DNA from: Cristatella mucedo
Lineage: Eukaryota > Bryozoa > Phylactolaemata > Cristatellidae
Direction of reading: 5' to 3'
Length of the DNA: 64,000 nt
Assembly: GCA_009760855.2 (NCBI GenBank)
Contig: WPIO01000018.1
Location: 2,914,001-2,978,000, forward strand
Both the position numbers and the translations under genes were made by a program. Below, in pieces: positions 37,020-48,017 of this stretch (its first letter is position 1; the number at the start of each line of letters is the position of its first letter). The notes under the pieces were generated by a model. That model saw only the letters and a list, made by a program, of their open reading frames with translations, had not been told where the DNA came from and searched no databases.

Positions 37020-37258
37020 GTTCTAAGATTCTTATGCAACGACACCTACTACCCTCCAGACGACTGCAGGACATCTTTTCCAGCCGTCCTGACCTGCTAC
37101 TTCCATGCTACTCACTACCTCAACTTCCGTTCTGACTCAGCTATGCTCCTCACTTTGTCTTTGTTACGCGATACGAAGTCCGTTGGCGACCGCATGCGTA
37201 CCGAAAGTCGCTTAAGCTTTGAGTGCACAACAGAAAACTCTCCTGAGTAACGTCCACC
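37020..37258 (+). mobile_element. Second LINE-type family fragment
   Basis: Its reverse complement is similar to 19686-19930, including CTATGCTCCTCACTTTGTCT, ACGAAGTCCGTTGGCGACCG and GAAAACTCTCCTGAGTAACG. Confidence 0.7.
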
Positions 37259-37324
37259 TAGTTTTTGTGGTGTTACAGACTGAGATACATCGCATTATAT
37301 AATCGCTAACCAGATGATATGCTA

Positions 37325-37550
37325 CCTTAGGGGCATGGTCCAGTGGTTAAGGTGCTCGCCCTGATCAAGGTTTGGCCGAGGTCGTAGAGTCGAGTCCTGA
37401 GGCACATGTGAAGCGCCTGAATAGAGATTAAGTTCTCTTACGGCACTATACAAATGAATTACCGCATCATCGTATGTAAACTGCTTAAAAAAGGAGATTC
37501 TGTTCCCTAAGGTGCTAAAAAAATGCCTTATTATATTCATCGTAATGGAC
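37325..37550 (+). mobile_element. SINE family 1 copy with an extra partial tail
   Basis: A full-length head GGGGCATGGTCCAGTGGTTA (box A) and GGTCGTAGAGTCGAGTCCTG (box B) are followed by the GCGCCTGAATAGAGATTAAG tail. A second, decayed tail (AGGAGATTCTGTTCCCTAAG) follows at 37490-37540. Confidence 0.88.
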
Positions 37551-37559
37551 TGCAGAGTA

Positions 37560-39810
37560 ACCACCACAGAGGCAGGTCAGCGTTTATTTGCCATATGGTA
37601 GAATATTGAAGTATATTGAATATTGATATTGGAGAAATAATCGACATCGGGAAAAGCAAAGTAATTGTGCAGGTGTTGGTTGATACGTTACATACTTGAA
37701 ATTGGTCGAGCCAATAGCCGCACGCCGAGTGGATTCTTCTGCTAGGCCCAAGGTCGTGTCTTTAGGCTGCTGTGCCTTCCCCTGAGACCCTAGATCGGGA
37801 CGTTCGTACGAGAGCGCTCGCTCGCACATCCGCACATCTCCCAGTGCACTTGCCGAAAGTTCAAAGAGCTGCCGCTCCGCCGCCGCCGCAAAGGCGGCGC
37901 GCGCGCGCGCGCAGTGCTGACAAGACCGACAGTCCACAGACGCGAAGTGAACGCACGCGCGCGCACTGTTTGGCCGAGGCTCGACGTCGCGACATCGTGC
38001 GCGGATCGGGTCAGGATGCCGACGCCTTTAACTATTGAGCGCCTACTACGCGCCTGGCTCGCCGGCCGACGCGTCGCACGCGCGAGGCTTCGAGTGAAAG
38101 CTGAACTTTTAATTTATGATTTATGACATCGCTCCGTCGCGTCGCATCGAGCGAGCTCGTCGTGGCCGGCCGGAGTTTTTTCGCTTCCGGCGCTCCTTCG
38201 CCTCCGCTCCGAGTCGCTCGCTGCGAAAGCCGCACGAGGCAGCGGGAGCGGTCGGCGTGCAAAGCGGACAGCGACCGAGCGAGTGACAACCCCGCTCAGC
38301 CCAGCCGAGCTAAGCTGGAGGGTGGGGGCGTGGCGGGAGGCGTGGCGGGGGGGGCGTGGGAAACCGAGCGCTGCACTTGGGTGCAGGAGCTCGTGCCGCT
38401 GAGTTACCGAGCGGCAAGCTTCCGCAAAGGCATCCCGCGCTGAAGGAAAGAATGCAATGCGTGTTCACACTTTTCCGGCCCGTGCGTGAATGAATCCACG
38501 GCTTCGGGCAGTTGGAGCACGGTTTTTGGCTTCGAGCCGCGCTGTAGATGCGGCGTTTTGGTCGCTATGTACCGGGTCGGCATAATAGTACCAACGTGGC
38601 AAGTCGGAGCAGTCGCACCAACTCCAAAATTAGGCTGCACCAACCTCCCTAGCTAGACGACGAGGCTGTCCGTCACCCACCCACGTGACGATTAGGAATC
38701 TGCATGGCGAGGGCTCGAATGAGCGTCGCACTTCGTTTCAGCGACTGTGAGCTCAGAGTGGGCCGGTGCTTAGTTCGCGGGCTTCGTGCAACCCCATCTT
38801 GAATATCGTGAAACTCACACGTTCACAACCGCATCCAAAGCAAATGCTCACATGGCCAAACGGCGTACGCACACTTCCATTTTTATGAGCGACAGGTGGA
38901 ATTCTCGCTCGCTCTAAACAAAAATCAGAGCGCCTGGGCGCACTTGCCCCACATGTTTCGCCAGTGCAGCGCTTGCAATGAGCAGCGTATCTGGATTTAT
39001 TTCGCATTTCTAGGACTTGCTACCAAGTACCGCGCCAGCCCTGGCTGGAGGGGGCGAGCGCGAGTCTTTTTCAATTCGCCGAGCGACGTCGACGCCGCTC
39101 GCTTCTGCTGCCGAGCCTGGCGTCGTGTTTATGGCATTTCCTCCTCATTGCTACCCTCCGTGTAATTAGCCATTTCACTTTCAACGCCTTAGCTACTATG
39201 CCTGCGCTTCAGCACCGTAGCCGTCGCCGCGCGTTCTGCTGAGAGTGACGACTGGGCCGCCGCCCACCTCGGAATGCTTTTAAAAACGCCGCCCAGGCTC
39301 CTCCTGAGTGGCCGACTAAAAGATCTCTCAAGCATGACTGACACATGCTCATTCTTACGGGCTTGTTTTGAGGCTTCACTGTCACGTCATGCAATGCAAT
39401 GATCGCAACATGCTCGCGACGCGACTCGCTGTTGCGCGCCGCCGTCGTGAGTCGCCGGGAGCCGAGCGACAGCGCAGCGTGTGCGACGGATGGCGATCGG
39501 TGCGATCGGGGCGTGCGCGCTGCGTGATAGTCTAGTCGTCTGTCTCGGGCTGGTGAAATGCAGGATTTTAGAAGTGCAAACAGCGTCAGTGGAGCTGAAA
39601 AACCAGTGGCGATTTTTTGAGCATTAGAGGCAGCACGCCTTTCCGATGGCTCTCACGGTCGCAGCCGTCGGTATGTACGTAAGTTCGCGCGCACCCGTTC
39701 GGCGCGGAAAACCGCTCGCATGCGCAGCACGACGCGACAGCAAGTGCATGCGAAGGTAAGCTGCAACAGCGGAATCCGTAAATTCTAGCGAAGCTCAAAC
39801 GGATACCCGT
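37560..39810. other. CpG-rich region, no gene recognised
   Basis: Two GC-rich peaks (about 37840-38400 and 39040-39560) with (CG)n at 37894-37912. Frames of 60-120 codons exist on both strands, but none has a signal peptide, domain or splice-supported continuation. It may be a promoter region of an unseen gene. Confidence 0.4.
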
Positions 39811-39819
39811 GTGCACAGA

Positions 39820-39917
39820 AAGCGAGAGAGAAGAGAGATTGAGAGAAGAGAGTAGAGAGAGAGAGAATGAGAGAAGAGAAGAGAAGAGAGAGGGAGACAA
39901 AAAGAGAGAGTGAGAGA

Positions 39918-39962
<45 letters not shown>

Positions 39963-40012
39963 ACAGAGAGAGTGAGGGAAGAGACAGAGAAAAAGAGAAA
40001 GAGGCAGAATGA
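39820..40012. repeat. (GA)n imperfect microsatellite
   Basis: Purine-rich GAGA/AGAAGAG tract with a pure GA core near 39920-39957. Confidence 0.95.
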
Positions 40013-40444
40013 AGAGGAAGAGGGATTCGAAGGATTACCAAAATCCACAGCAGTCTACCTTTATTAAAGTGATAATCGATCAAAAATCGGCCGTGCAAAG
40101 CTGAAATTTCGAGTGAATACTGCAGTGTGCGGTCGTTATAATTCACTCAAAGATCTCACGCCATTTTGAAAGCGCGGTCTCTTTTTGCTCTGCTGCAATC
40201 GAAAGCATCGACCCCGTCCAATACAGCCGCAGCAGCAGCAGCAGGATCCACCGTCATGATCACTGGAGTCATCGCAGTCGAATGCCGTGAATTGCATGAG
40301 AACACGAGCACTATGGCGTGAGATTTTGTGGGTAGTCTTAAACAAATTTCAGTTTAGTGTGCAATCCAAATTGAGAGCTTTGCACAGCCTTTTGTCAGGG
40401 TTTTTCGGAAAATTCCTGTGCTGTGAAATGCGGTAATTCGTCGG

Positions 40445-40673
<229 letters not shown>

Positions 40674-40700
40674 GTAGGAGGGCTATGGGCTGCCTGGCTC

Positions 40701-40750
40701 ACTAATGAATCTGGTGACTCAGAAATGGGAGAAAGAGCGGAGAGAGAGAG

Positions 40751-40842
<92 letters not shown>

Positions 40843-40867
40843 ATGAATCTGGTGACTCAGAAATGGC
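40701..40867. repeat. (GA)n tract bracketed by a direct repeat
   Basis: ATGAATCTGGTGACTCAGAA ATGG occurs on both sides (about 40704 and 40843) of a GA run of about 110 bp. This indicates duplication of flank plus microsatellite. Confidence 0.95.
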
Positions 40868-40939
40868 TGCTAACACGTGCTTCGCTTGCACTTGCTGCTG
40901 GTCAGATTGAGGCTAGGTGCGAGGCAGGCTCGTTTTGAG

Positions 40940-41990
40940 AAGGGGGGGGGCGACAAATCTTGCAAGATCGTGGAATCGGTGGGTGAGGGAAGGAAGCAGC
41001 CATTCGCCGCTCCTGTTCGTTGCTCAAGCGCTGCATGACGGGCAGGATTCCGTGGCCTGCAGCCCCCGCCGGCGTCACTACAGCTCTGGCGCTGCAGCGG
41101 CAGCAACGTCACCGGCTTCTTTTATAGTCGCCGTGGCTCGTTTTCCGGGCGCTCCGAAAGACTTGTCAACACCGGCATATGCGGTGGTCGGGGGGGGGGC
41201 GTACCTCCAACAGAGGTACTGTCGCCAAACGTTACGATGTTGTTTATCGCCTCCCTCCCCTGTGGTAGCGTAAGGGGAAGCCACAAATTCGCCAAGTGAG
41301 TCGATCCTCAGTGTGCCTAAAACTAGCTGCGGTCGTCGTCGGCCCCAAAAAGCTGGGCGTGGCTGACTAAACCGACCCACCTTCGCCGGGCGCACCCGAT
41401 CATTCGGACAAGTTTCAGCTGCACTGGTTGTTTCCTTACCTTTCAGGCTGTCAGGATGTCAGCCAAGATCACCAGCCCAATAGCAGCAACCCTGTGCGGC
41501 CTTCAGAGGCATGCCGGACTGAATATGGCAGCCTGCGTCTGACAAAAGTTTAAGAGAGGTGCCAGCGCAAACAGATATGCACACGCACGATGAGTTCACT
41601 CTGCTTGCTGCCTGCTGCTACCGCGCAGGCGCGTGCTTATCGCATCAAACTCTCCAAGCTTCTTCTGCACGCGTAACGGCCTTCCTCTGCCCACGCGTGT
41701 GCTAAACAAATACCCTGGCGAAACCAATACGCGGACCGTGGAGCACGACTTTATTCAAGACCAGCATGGCAGCAGTTGCATCGAACTATTGATCTCTGAG
41801 CATAATATGGCATAGCACTCTATTATGATAAAAACCAAGATTCCGTCACTCTACCTCTCGAAAGAAACTAAACGCGAACGAAGCGGCGCGTGGTCGGAGC
41901 AACCGGAAGCCGGGTCAAATATGAAACCAGACAAATGAGTACTTCCAGGGATAAACTAGCAAAATGCAACGAATCGAGTGCAAACGTGCA
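40940..41990. other. GC-rich then mixed sequence, no recognised gene
   Basis: A pyrimidine tract and CAG at about 41427-41446, followed by a short ATG frame (MSAKITSPIAATLCGL...), superficially resemble a first coding exon. The frame ends after 28 codons without a good donor. Confidence 0.35.
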
Positions 41991-41996
41991 CTTGCC

Positions 41997-43024
41997 ACTG
42001 TTTTTACTCTCCCTCTTGCCGATGTGATCGCCAGGAACAATCCAGGCGTTCACTTCTATGCGGATGACAACTCGGCTGTACCTTTGCTTTGTTCCTTCTC
42101 ATCTCTCCAGCATGTCGAATTCCTCTACACATCCTTGCTGCATGTATAGCTGACATCCACACATGTATGGCCGCTCACTTTTCAAATTAAATTTCGATAA
42201 ATCAAAATACTAGTTATGGGCAAACCAAGTGTGATTTCAGAGACTGGAAATATTACCGCTAAAAAGTGGCTACGCCACATAGCGAGAATCAAGGGGACCA
42301 ACTAAATGCTGCAATGAGCAGGTGTGCTTTAAGCTTCTTTTAAATGTTGTCATGTCAGAGGAGTCGCGACGTCAGTCCGAAGTAAGTTCCAGTCATTGGG
42401 AGCATCGGAACGAAAGGCGAGAACCTGGAAGTCGATGGGCTGCTTGATTGAGACACAGCGCAGGTCGGCGAGGAGTGGTGTGCTGTGGCAACTGCGACTC
42501 TCACCATAGACGTGTCTAGCTACAGAGTTTTGAACCAACTGTAAGCTCCAGATTTCACTGGCCGGTAGACCAGTAAGCAGTGAGTTTCAGAAGTTGAGAC
42601 GGGATGTCGCAAATGTATAGACCAGCTTCGATGTAGTAGCCCTGTCTAAGCAAGCCGAATTTTAGAAATGTTATGCAGCTGAAAGTATCTGTGCTTGAGT
42701 GTGGAGTTGAGGGGTCATCTAGTGAAAGGTCGCGCTGGAGCGGGACACCAAGATTACGTGCAAATGCGACAGAAGTGTGATTATGCGTGCTTGCACTGTG
42801 TGCCTGCTACTCCTACTCATATCTATGCTCCTACTCATATCTATGCTCCTACTCATATCTACACGCTGACACTGAGCATGCCACATCTAACAATGTTATG
42901 CTTGATGACGTGGCGAATGTAACCACTAATCAGTTGGTCATGCTTTCTGCACAGCATCTGTAAACTGTCTATAGACGGAGATTTATTTCTCTGAGGACGC
43001 TAGACACTTGTATTATTATTATTC
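41997..43024. mobile_element. Composite LINE debris: plus, minus, plus pieces
   Basis: 41997-42240 (+) is the IAKHNLGFHFYADD region. 42285-42775 (-) is the RT C-terminus down to the SARNLGV region. 42776-43024 (+) is the 3' UTR with a decayed tail ending in ATTATTATTATT. Inside the last piece an 18-bp unit (TCCTACTCATATCTATGC) is repeated three times at 42811-42862. Confidence 0.75.
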
Positions 43025-43327
43025 TTGTCAGCAATAATGTGCTCACAGATCGCTGCTTGAACACCCGCTGTCTGTTGTGCATACTCCCAACGCGACGGTG
43101 ATTCGTGCTGGGTATATTCCGTCCATAGATATTGTTTTAACATTTGTAACGATATTGTTTTAACATCCTCGCGCACCTTTAACTCAAGAGCGACGCCGCC
43201 CTCAGCCGTTCCGCCAGCTCAGCTCCTTGAGCTATCGCGAGTGCGTGGCGGCGCACCGGCGTTGCCAGCGCTTTCCTCGAGAGCCGTCCGACTGCCGAGC
43301 CGTCAAGCTTCGCTGGTCGGCTCGTCT

Positions 43328-43360
43328 GCTGCTGCTGCGGCGGCGGCTGCTGCTGCGGCG

Positions 43361-43442
<82 letters not shown>
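43328..43442. repeat. (CGG/CTG)n trinucleotide repeat
   Basis: GCTGCTGCTGCGGCGGCGGC-type start, then about 60 bp of uninterrupted CGG. Confidence 0.97.
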
Positions 43443-43504
43443 AAGCTGGTGGTGGCGCGTGCGCACGAGAAGCGTCGCGCCCCCCACCCCTCGCTCGCTG
43501 GACA

Positions 43505-43548
43505 CTGGGCAGGAGCACAGCTGAGGCCAGTGCTGTGCTCCTGCCCAG
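43505..43548. repeat. Perfect inverted repeat, 16-bp arms, 12-nt spacer
   Basis: CTGGGCAGGAGCACAG at 43505-43520 pairs exactly with 43533-43548. Confidence 0.97.
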
Positions 43549-44129
43549 ATGGGACCAGCCCTCGCGACAGTGTGCCCTGTCTGTTGTTGCCCGACGACTT
43601 AGCGTCGTGCTGGAACGGAAGGATGCTGATGCTGCGTGTCGCCCTCATGAGACGATCACGTGACGCCCTAACGAGATCTCTTGAGATCGCGGACCGGCCA
43701 AGCTTTTGATGGGTGTAGAAAGAGGTAAATAAGGCTTCGCCAGCCAGCAGCAGCAGCAGCTGCCGCAACCGCAGCCGCCGCCGGCCGACGGACCGGCCGG
43801 CGGACGCCGCTGGCTGCCAGACTTTCGCAGCCGAGGAACGGCGTGGGCGTCTCGCTTCTCTTTGGCGGAGGGAGATAGGACGGGAGGGCGGACGCCGCGA
43901 TCTGCTGTGGCCTCTGCGAAAACGCCTTAACGACTGCATGTCTAATTGCACCGATGAGCGGACGGGGTATGAGCAAACGAAACGCGATCGTGACGCAAAA
44001 AACGACGAATTGTGAAGTATGCAAATTGCCACCGCCGAGAACTGGCGGCGGCGGCGGCCGCCGCCGCTGCCGAGGGATATCGGCCAAGGCTGGTTGTGTC
44101 TCGGTGATCTATTTCGTCAGCAAACAGTT

Positions 44130-45105
44130 CAAAGGACCTTTCGTTAGACGACCACATCAGCTCCACAATCAAGCCTGCCTACTTTTAGATACATACTTTT
44201 GCTAAAATTCGGGCTTGTTTAGATAAGGATACCACATCTAAGTTGGTCCATGCATTTGTGACATCCCGTCTTGACTTCTGTAACTCACTGCTTGCTGGCT
44301 CATCAGCCTGTGCAATCAGGCGCTTACAGCTGGTGCAAAACTCTGCAGCTAGGCTTGTCTGTCGTGAGCCTTGCAGTTGCCACATCACACCACTTCTCGC
44401 CGACCTGCACTGGCTACCTGTCAAACAACGCATCGATTTCGAGGTTTCGTCGCTCAAATTTTAAGTACTTTCATTTTTTGGCTCCAGCCTACTTATTAGA
44501 TCTACTACCCCATCAGGTTAAGCATCGTACCACCCGCTTCTCGGAATCAAACTGTTTACCTATACCTCGTACAAACCTCAAAACCTTTGAAGACCGTGTG
44601 TTTAGCTCATATGCTCCCAAACCTGGAGCTCAATCCCGACTTGCGTTACGACATCCCCTGACTTGACCGAATTTAAAAAGAACAAACACGCACCTATAGG
44701 ACAGCATTTAGTGTGTCCCTGCGATTCGTTCTTTATGTGCTTACGCGTGCTGACGCTGTGCATGCTGCCACTAACCACACTTACATGCTTTCGCCGAGCT
44801 GGCTTGGCCTAGCGGTTAAGGTGCTCGCCCCGACGAAGGTCTTACTGAGGTCGTGGGCTCGAGCCCCGAGGCATATGTGAAGCGCCTGAATAGAGATTAA
44901 GTTCTCTTGGGGCGCTATATAAATGAATTATATATATTTTTTACCCTGTGCACGTCACGCGTAACCATGTTATTCATGTTGTTCATCAAACATGATACCA
45001 CTCGCCATTTGATCGTGTTTCCTTTGCAGCAAATGTAAAGCGCCTAGAAAGAGATTGAGTACTATGAGGGCGCTTTATCAAGTGCATTATAATTATTATA
45101 AAGGA
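44130..45105 (+). mobile_element. L2/CR1-like LINE 3' portion with a SINE inside
   Basis: RT from LDDHISSTIKSAYF through LVQNSAARLVCREPCSCHIT and LADLHWLPVKQRIDFEVSSL to the 3' UTR. It is split at about 44792/44938 by SINE family 1, and the hairpin tail and ATTATAATTATT end are near 45030-45100. The RT frame is broken near 44462 and 44630. Confidence 0.92.
44792..44938 (+). mobile_element. Full-length SINE family 1, nested in a LINE
   Basis: The clearest copy: CGAGCTGGCTTGGCCTAGCG with GTTAAGGTGCTCGCCCC (box A region), GGTCGTGGGCTCGAGCCCCG (box B region), GCGCCTGAATAGAGATTAAG tail, GGGGCGCTATATAAATGAAT end. The flanks, ACTTACATGCT and CCTGTGCACGTCAC, are contiguous in the LINE, so the boundaries are well fixed. 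Confidence 0.93.
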
Positions 45106-45109
45106 AGTT

Positions 45110-46055
45110 TGTAATGTTCCAAAAAAGTATTTACGCTCCCATTTTCCCGTGGAGGCGCATTGCGTTTAGCCAGTAATTTTGCGATGGAAACTTGGGAGTA
45201 CTCTTCAGGGGTAAAACCACGTGGAAAATACGCCGACCGGACCGATCCGGATCTGACCGTAAGGTGTCTCGTAAGCGGGGCAAATCTTACTACTGGCGGT
45301 TTGAGGCGTCCGCGACACGGATAGTTTTTCCAAACGGTTCGCAGGGCAAGAATATTCAAGGCCATGCTTTTGCTTGAGTCCGATTCGACTGTAATAAACG
45401 GCCCGCCTACAAAGGGCCTTGCAATCACCGAGACGCTCATGTCGCAAACTCAGATCGATGGCGGCGGCGATGCGGGATCATACGATCATGCATTACAGTT
45501 TCTAGAAGATATTGAATATAAAATTGTCTCAAAAGCAATGATTCAATTATTAATGATTTCTTCATTGAATTCTATATTGTGCCGTCATTTTTGACAAAAG
45601 AAGCTGCATGGTAAATGCCCTAGTTGCCCTTTTGAAATGCTTAAGTCCTGGCTGGATATATTTAGTTTTACTGACACCATTGCTGAGCCTCATAATGAAG
45701 GTAATCCTCTTATAAATGCAGCATTTGAACAAGCTCTTGTGCCTTGTAGCGAAAAGTATAAAACAAGCAAGCAAGCAAGCAAGAAAGCAAGCGAAGAACC
45801 CTAAGAGAACCCAATATCTTGAAACACTCTTCGTATATCTTGAAGCGCTCTTCATAGGAAGGGGCTTTCAGTAATTGAGCAGCGAAAACGAGAGCATTAT
45901 TTTAGCGAGCATAAGCGCAATGCAAGACAAATGGAGCTCAAATGGAGTGAAGCGCTGCGAATAGACTAAGCTGAGCGTCTTCAGCTTCCAGTTAAATGCT
46001 ATCCAGTCAGGGCTGCTGAACGTACGATCGGTATAGGCATGGCCAAAAAGGCTCT
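45110..46055. other. No recognised feature
   Basis: Unique sequence with a (CAAG)n run at 45766-45785. No coding signal was recognised. Confidence 0.4.
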
Positions 46056-46057
46056 AT

Positions 46058-46140
46058 AATGATAATGATATTAACAGCAATAAGCCTGGAGAGCACCATC
46101 CGAGAACTTAACCTCTTACTAGGCACTTTGAATATATAAT
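46058..46140 (-). mobile_element. LINE 3' tail, decayed
   Basis: ATAATGATAATGATATTAAC, then ATCCGAGAACTTAACCTCTT and ACTAGGCACTTTG, corresponding to the minus-strand hairpin tail. Confidence 0.6.
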
Positions 46141-46319
46141 AGTGCAAGAAGTCCATGTCTGCACTGCTCGCTACGCAGCCACTAGCGGGCAGTTAGTAAG
46201 GAAAATCCGCCCGAGCGTTCATCCGCTGACGGTTAGATAGTAACCCAGCTTGCCATGCACGCGACTGCGATAAGTATATATGCATACACGATCGCACCTA
46301 AGCATTTGTCTACGCGAGC

Positions 46320-46721
46320 TTGCCGTTCGCGCGCGCGCTCGGAGGGAGGATCTGATTTGTACTACGAGCGAGCGACCGCCCCCCTCAGCACTGACTCAGC
46401 AGCAGCAGCACAGTTGGCGTCTGCAGGAGACCGAGCGTCCGGAGGCTCACGTGGCTTTTAGCTCGGAGGCGGAGCTTTTATTTCGAATGCCAACCGCAGT
46501 GGAAGGTGGCGTCCTGCCGCCACCTTCCACTCAGCACGAACGGCAGCCATGCTTTCGGCGCTCGGCGGCGGCGGCTTTTAGCTCGGAGGCGGAGCTTTTA
46601 TTTCGAATGCCAACCGCAGTGGAAGGTGGCGTCCTGCCGCCACCTTCCACTCAGCACGAACGGCAGCCATGCTTTCGGCGCTCGGCGGCGGCGGCGGTCG
46701 GCGGCGGCGCTCGGCGGCGCT

Positions 46722-46752
<31 letters not shown>

Positions 46753-47090
46753 GCTTATCCTTTTTCCCCCCCGAGCCCCTCCGCCCCCCCCCGTGTGGAG
46801 CCACTGCGAAACTATTGTGGGCTCCATGCGGCGCACTCACTGGGGCGCGGCGCAGGAGCCTGGAGCTGGGTGGAACGCCGGTCGGAGGGCGGGGGGGGGG
46901 CGGCGACGGGGGCGGGGCTCGACGGTGCGGCGGAGCGCTGGCTGATGGGAGTCGGCTGCGAGCAGAAGTTGCGAACCCGCCGCGCCCCTTGCGACCCGTT
47001 GTGGTCAGCGTGCCTTTCAGCTACACGCCGCCGTTCAAATTCTGTAGGTAGCAATATTATGAAAAATATTATTCTCAATAGGCTATTTAG
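46320..47090. other. GC-rich region with CGG runs
   Basis: It contains a 120-bp tandem duplication and CGG-rich DNA (46681-46755). Long frames are compositional. Confidence 0.45.
46454..46693. repeat. 120-bp perfect tandem duplication carrying a hairpin
   Basis: Two copies are identical over the whole 120-bp period, starting GCTTTTAGCTCGGAGGCGGA. Each holds an inverted repeat with 13-bp arms, AGTGGAAGGTGGC...GCCACCTTCCACT (46498-46531 and 46618-46651). Confidence 0.97.
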
Positions 47091-47176
47091 AGACGTCCCC
47101 GTATAAAGATGGACGTCTCCGGCTGCTCTGCTTCGTCTGCTTACTCCTCGGCCGTGGACGGAATTCAAAGTTGACC

Positions 47177-47180
<4 letters not shown>

Positions 47181-47268
<88 letters not shown>

Positions 47269-47278
47269 ATCTCTCTCG
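47181..47278. repeat. (CT)n(AT)n(CT)n compound microsatellite
   Basis: About 46 bp of CT followed by about 40 bp of AT and a short CT run. Confidence 0.97.
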
Positions 47279-47958
47279 ACCTGACGCTAGTTTCTTCGGA
47301 TGCAATCAAGCCCAAACGGGACTGGTACAAGGGGATCCGCTAGAACGGAAGTCTCTCGGACGCTGTCTCCTCCGATGGTAGCTTTCGTGTAAGGACATGC
47401 TCCTAATACCGAATGTTATTAGAGAGTCCTGAGCCTGACCGCATTGGTGTCACCAAACCACCGGCTGCTGCTCGCCTTCTGCGAATAGGCGGCGATATGT
47501 AATTAGGAGCTTGTCTTGTATGCCATCCAAGCATTCATCCCTTCTTTGTGCCAGTTTATGAGAATGCCCCGCCGGGCATGGCTGGTTGAAAGCGGTTTGG
47601 AAATTGCTATTTCTCCATCCCCCAAAAAAGAAAAGAAAATAACGGTCCCAATGTCCCCCGACGATACGATCGACCTTGCGTATGACGACGGGTAACCGAT
47701 TATACAATTTCTCAAGTTCGCCGTGTGTGTTTTGCAATATACACCCGCCTTACCTCGGTATTATGCTCTTCGGTTGGCTGGGTGCGGCCTAGGGTCGCCA
47801 TTGAGGTATTACTCCGGGCGCCGACGGTGACCTTGTGCGAACCGAACGCAGACCGCAACGCGGATGGGGGGGGGATTGCCGCCACTGTCACCTCGCAGCC
47901 AGCGCTAACCTCCCTCATCTGCCGCCCACGTGCCTAGAGGCGCGGCTGCTGATGATAG

Positions 47959-47966
47959 CATAAAAG
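47959..47966 (+). promoter_or_regulatory. TATA-like box of Asn-rich peptide gene, copy A
   Basis: CATAAAAG lies 59 nt upstream of the ATG. The surrounding 200 nt, up to the end of exon 1, appear identical in the other copy. Confidence 0.55.
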
Positions 47967-48017
47967 GCAGGTAAAGCATAGCAATTTCGTTCGAATCGAC
48001 AAACAGAAGCCGAGCGA

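Larger units (their letters stand above)
43180..44110. other. CpG island with long (CGG)n
   Basis: Strongly GC-rich on both sides of a CGG tract. Reading frames are homopolymeric (Ala, Pro, Arg, Gly) artefacts. It could be a promoter/5' UTR of a gene I cannot see. Confidence 0.45.

Noticed and set aside
41430-41545. Pyrimidine tract, CAG and ATG frame MSAKITSPIAATLCGL...
   Set aside because: Looks like a first coding exon, but the frame stops after 28 codons without a convincing donor and I see no partner exon.
43227-44032. Long Ala, Pro and Arg frames including a 266-residue minus-strand one
   Set aside because: Produced by the CGG repeat and high GC; no domain, start context or splice support.
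46280-47106. Overlapping frames of 145-221 residues in three plus frames
   Set aside because: All three frames are open because of GC-rich, duplicated sequence; no recognisable protein.
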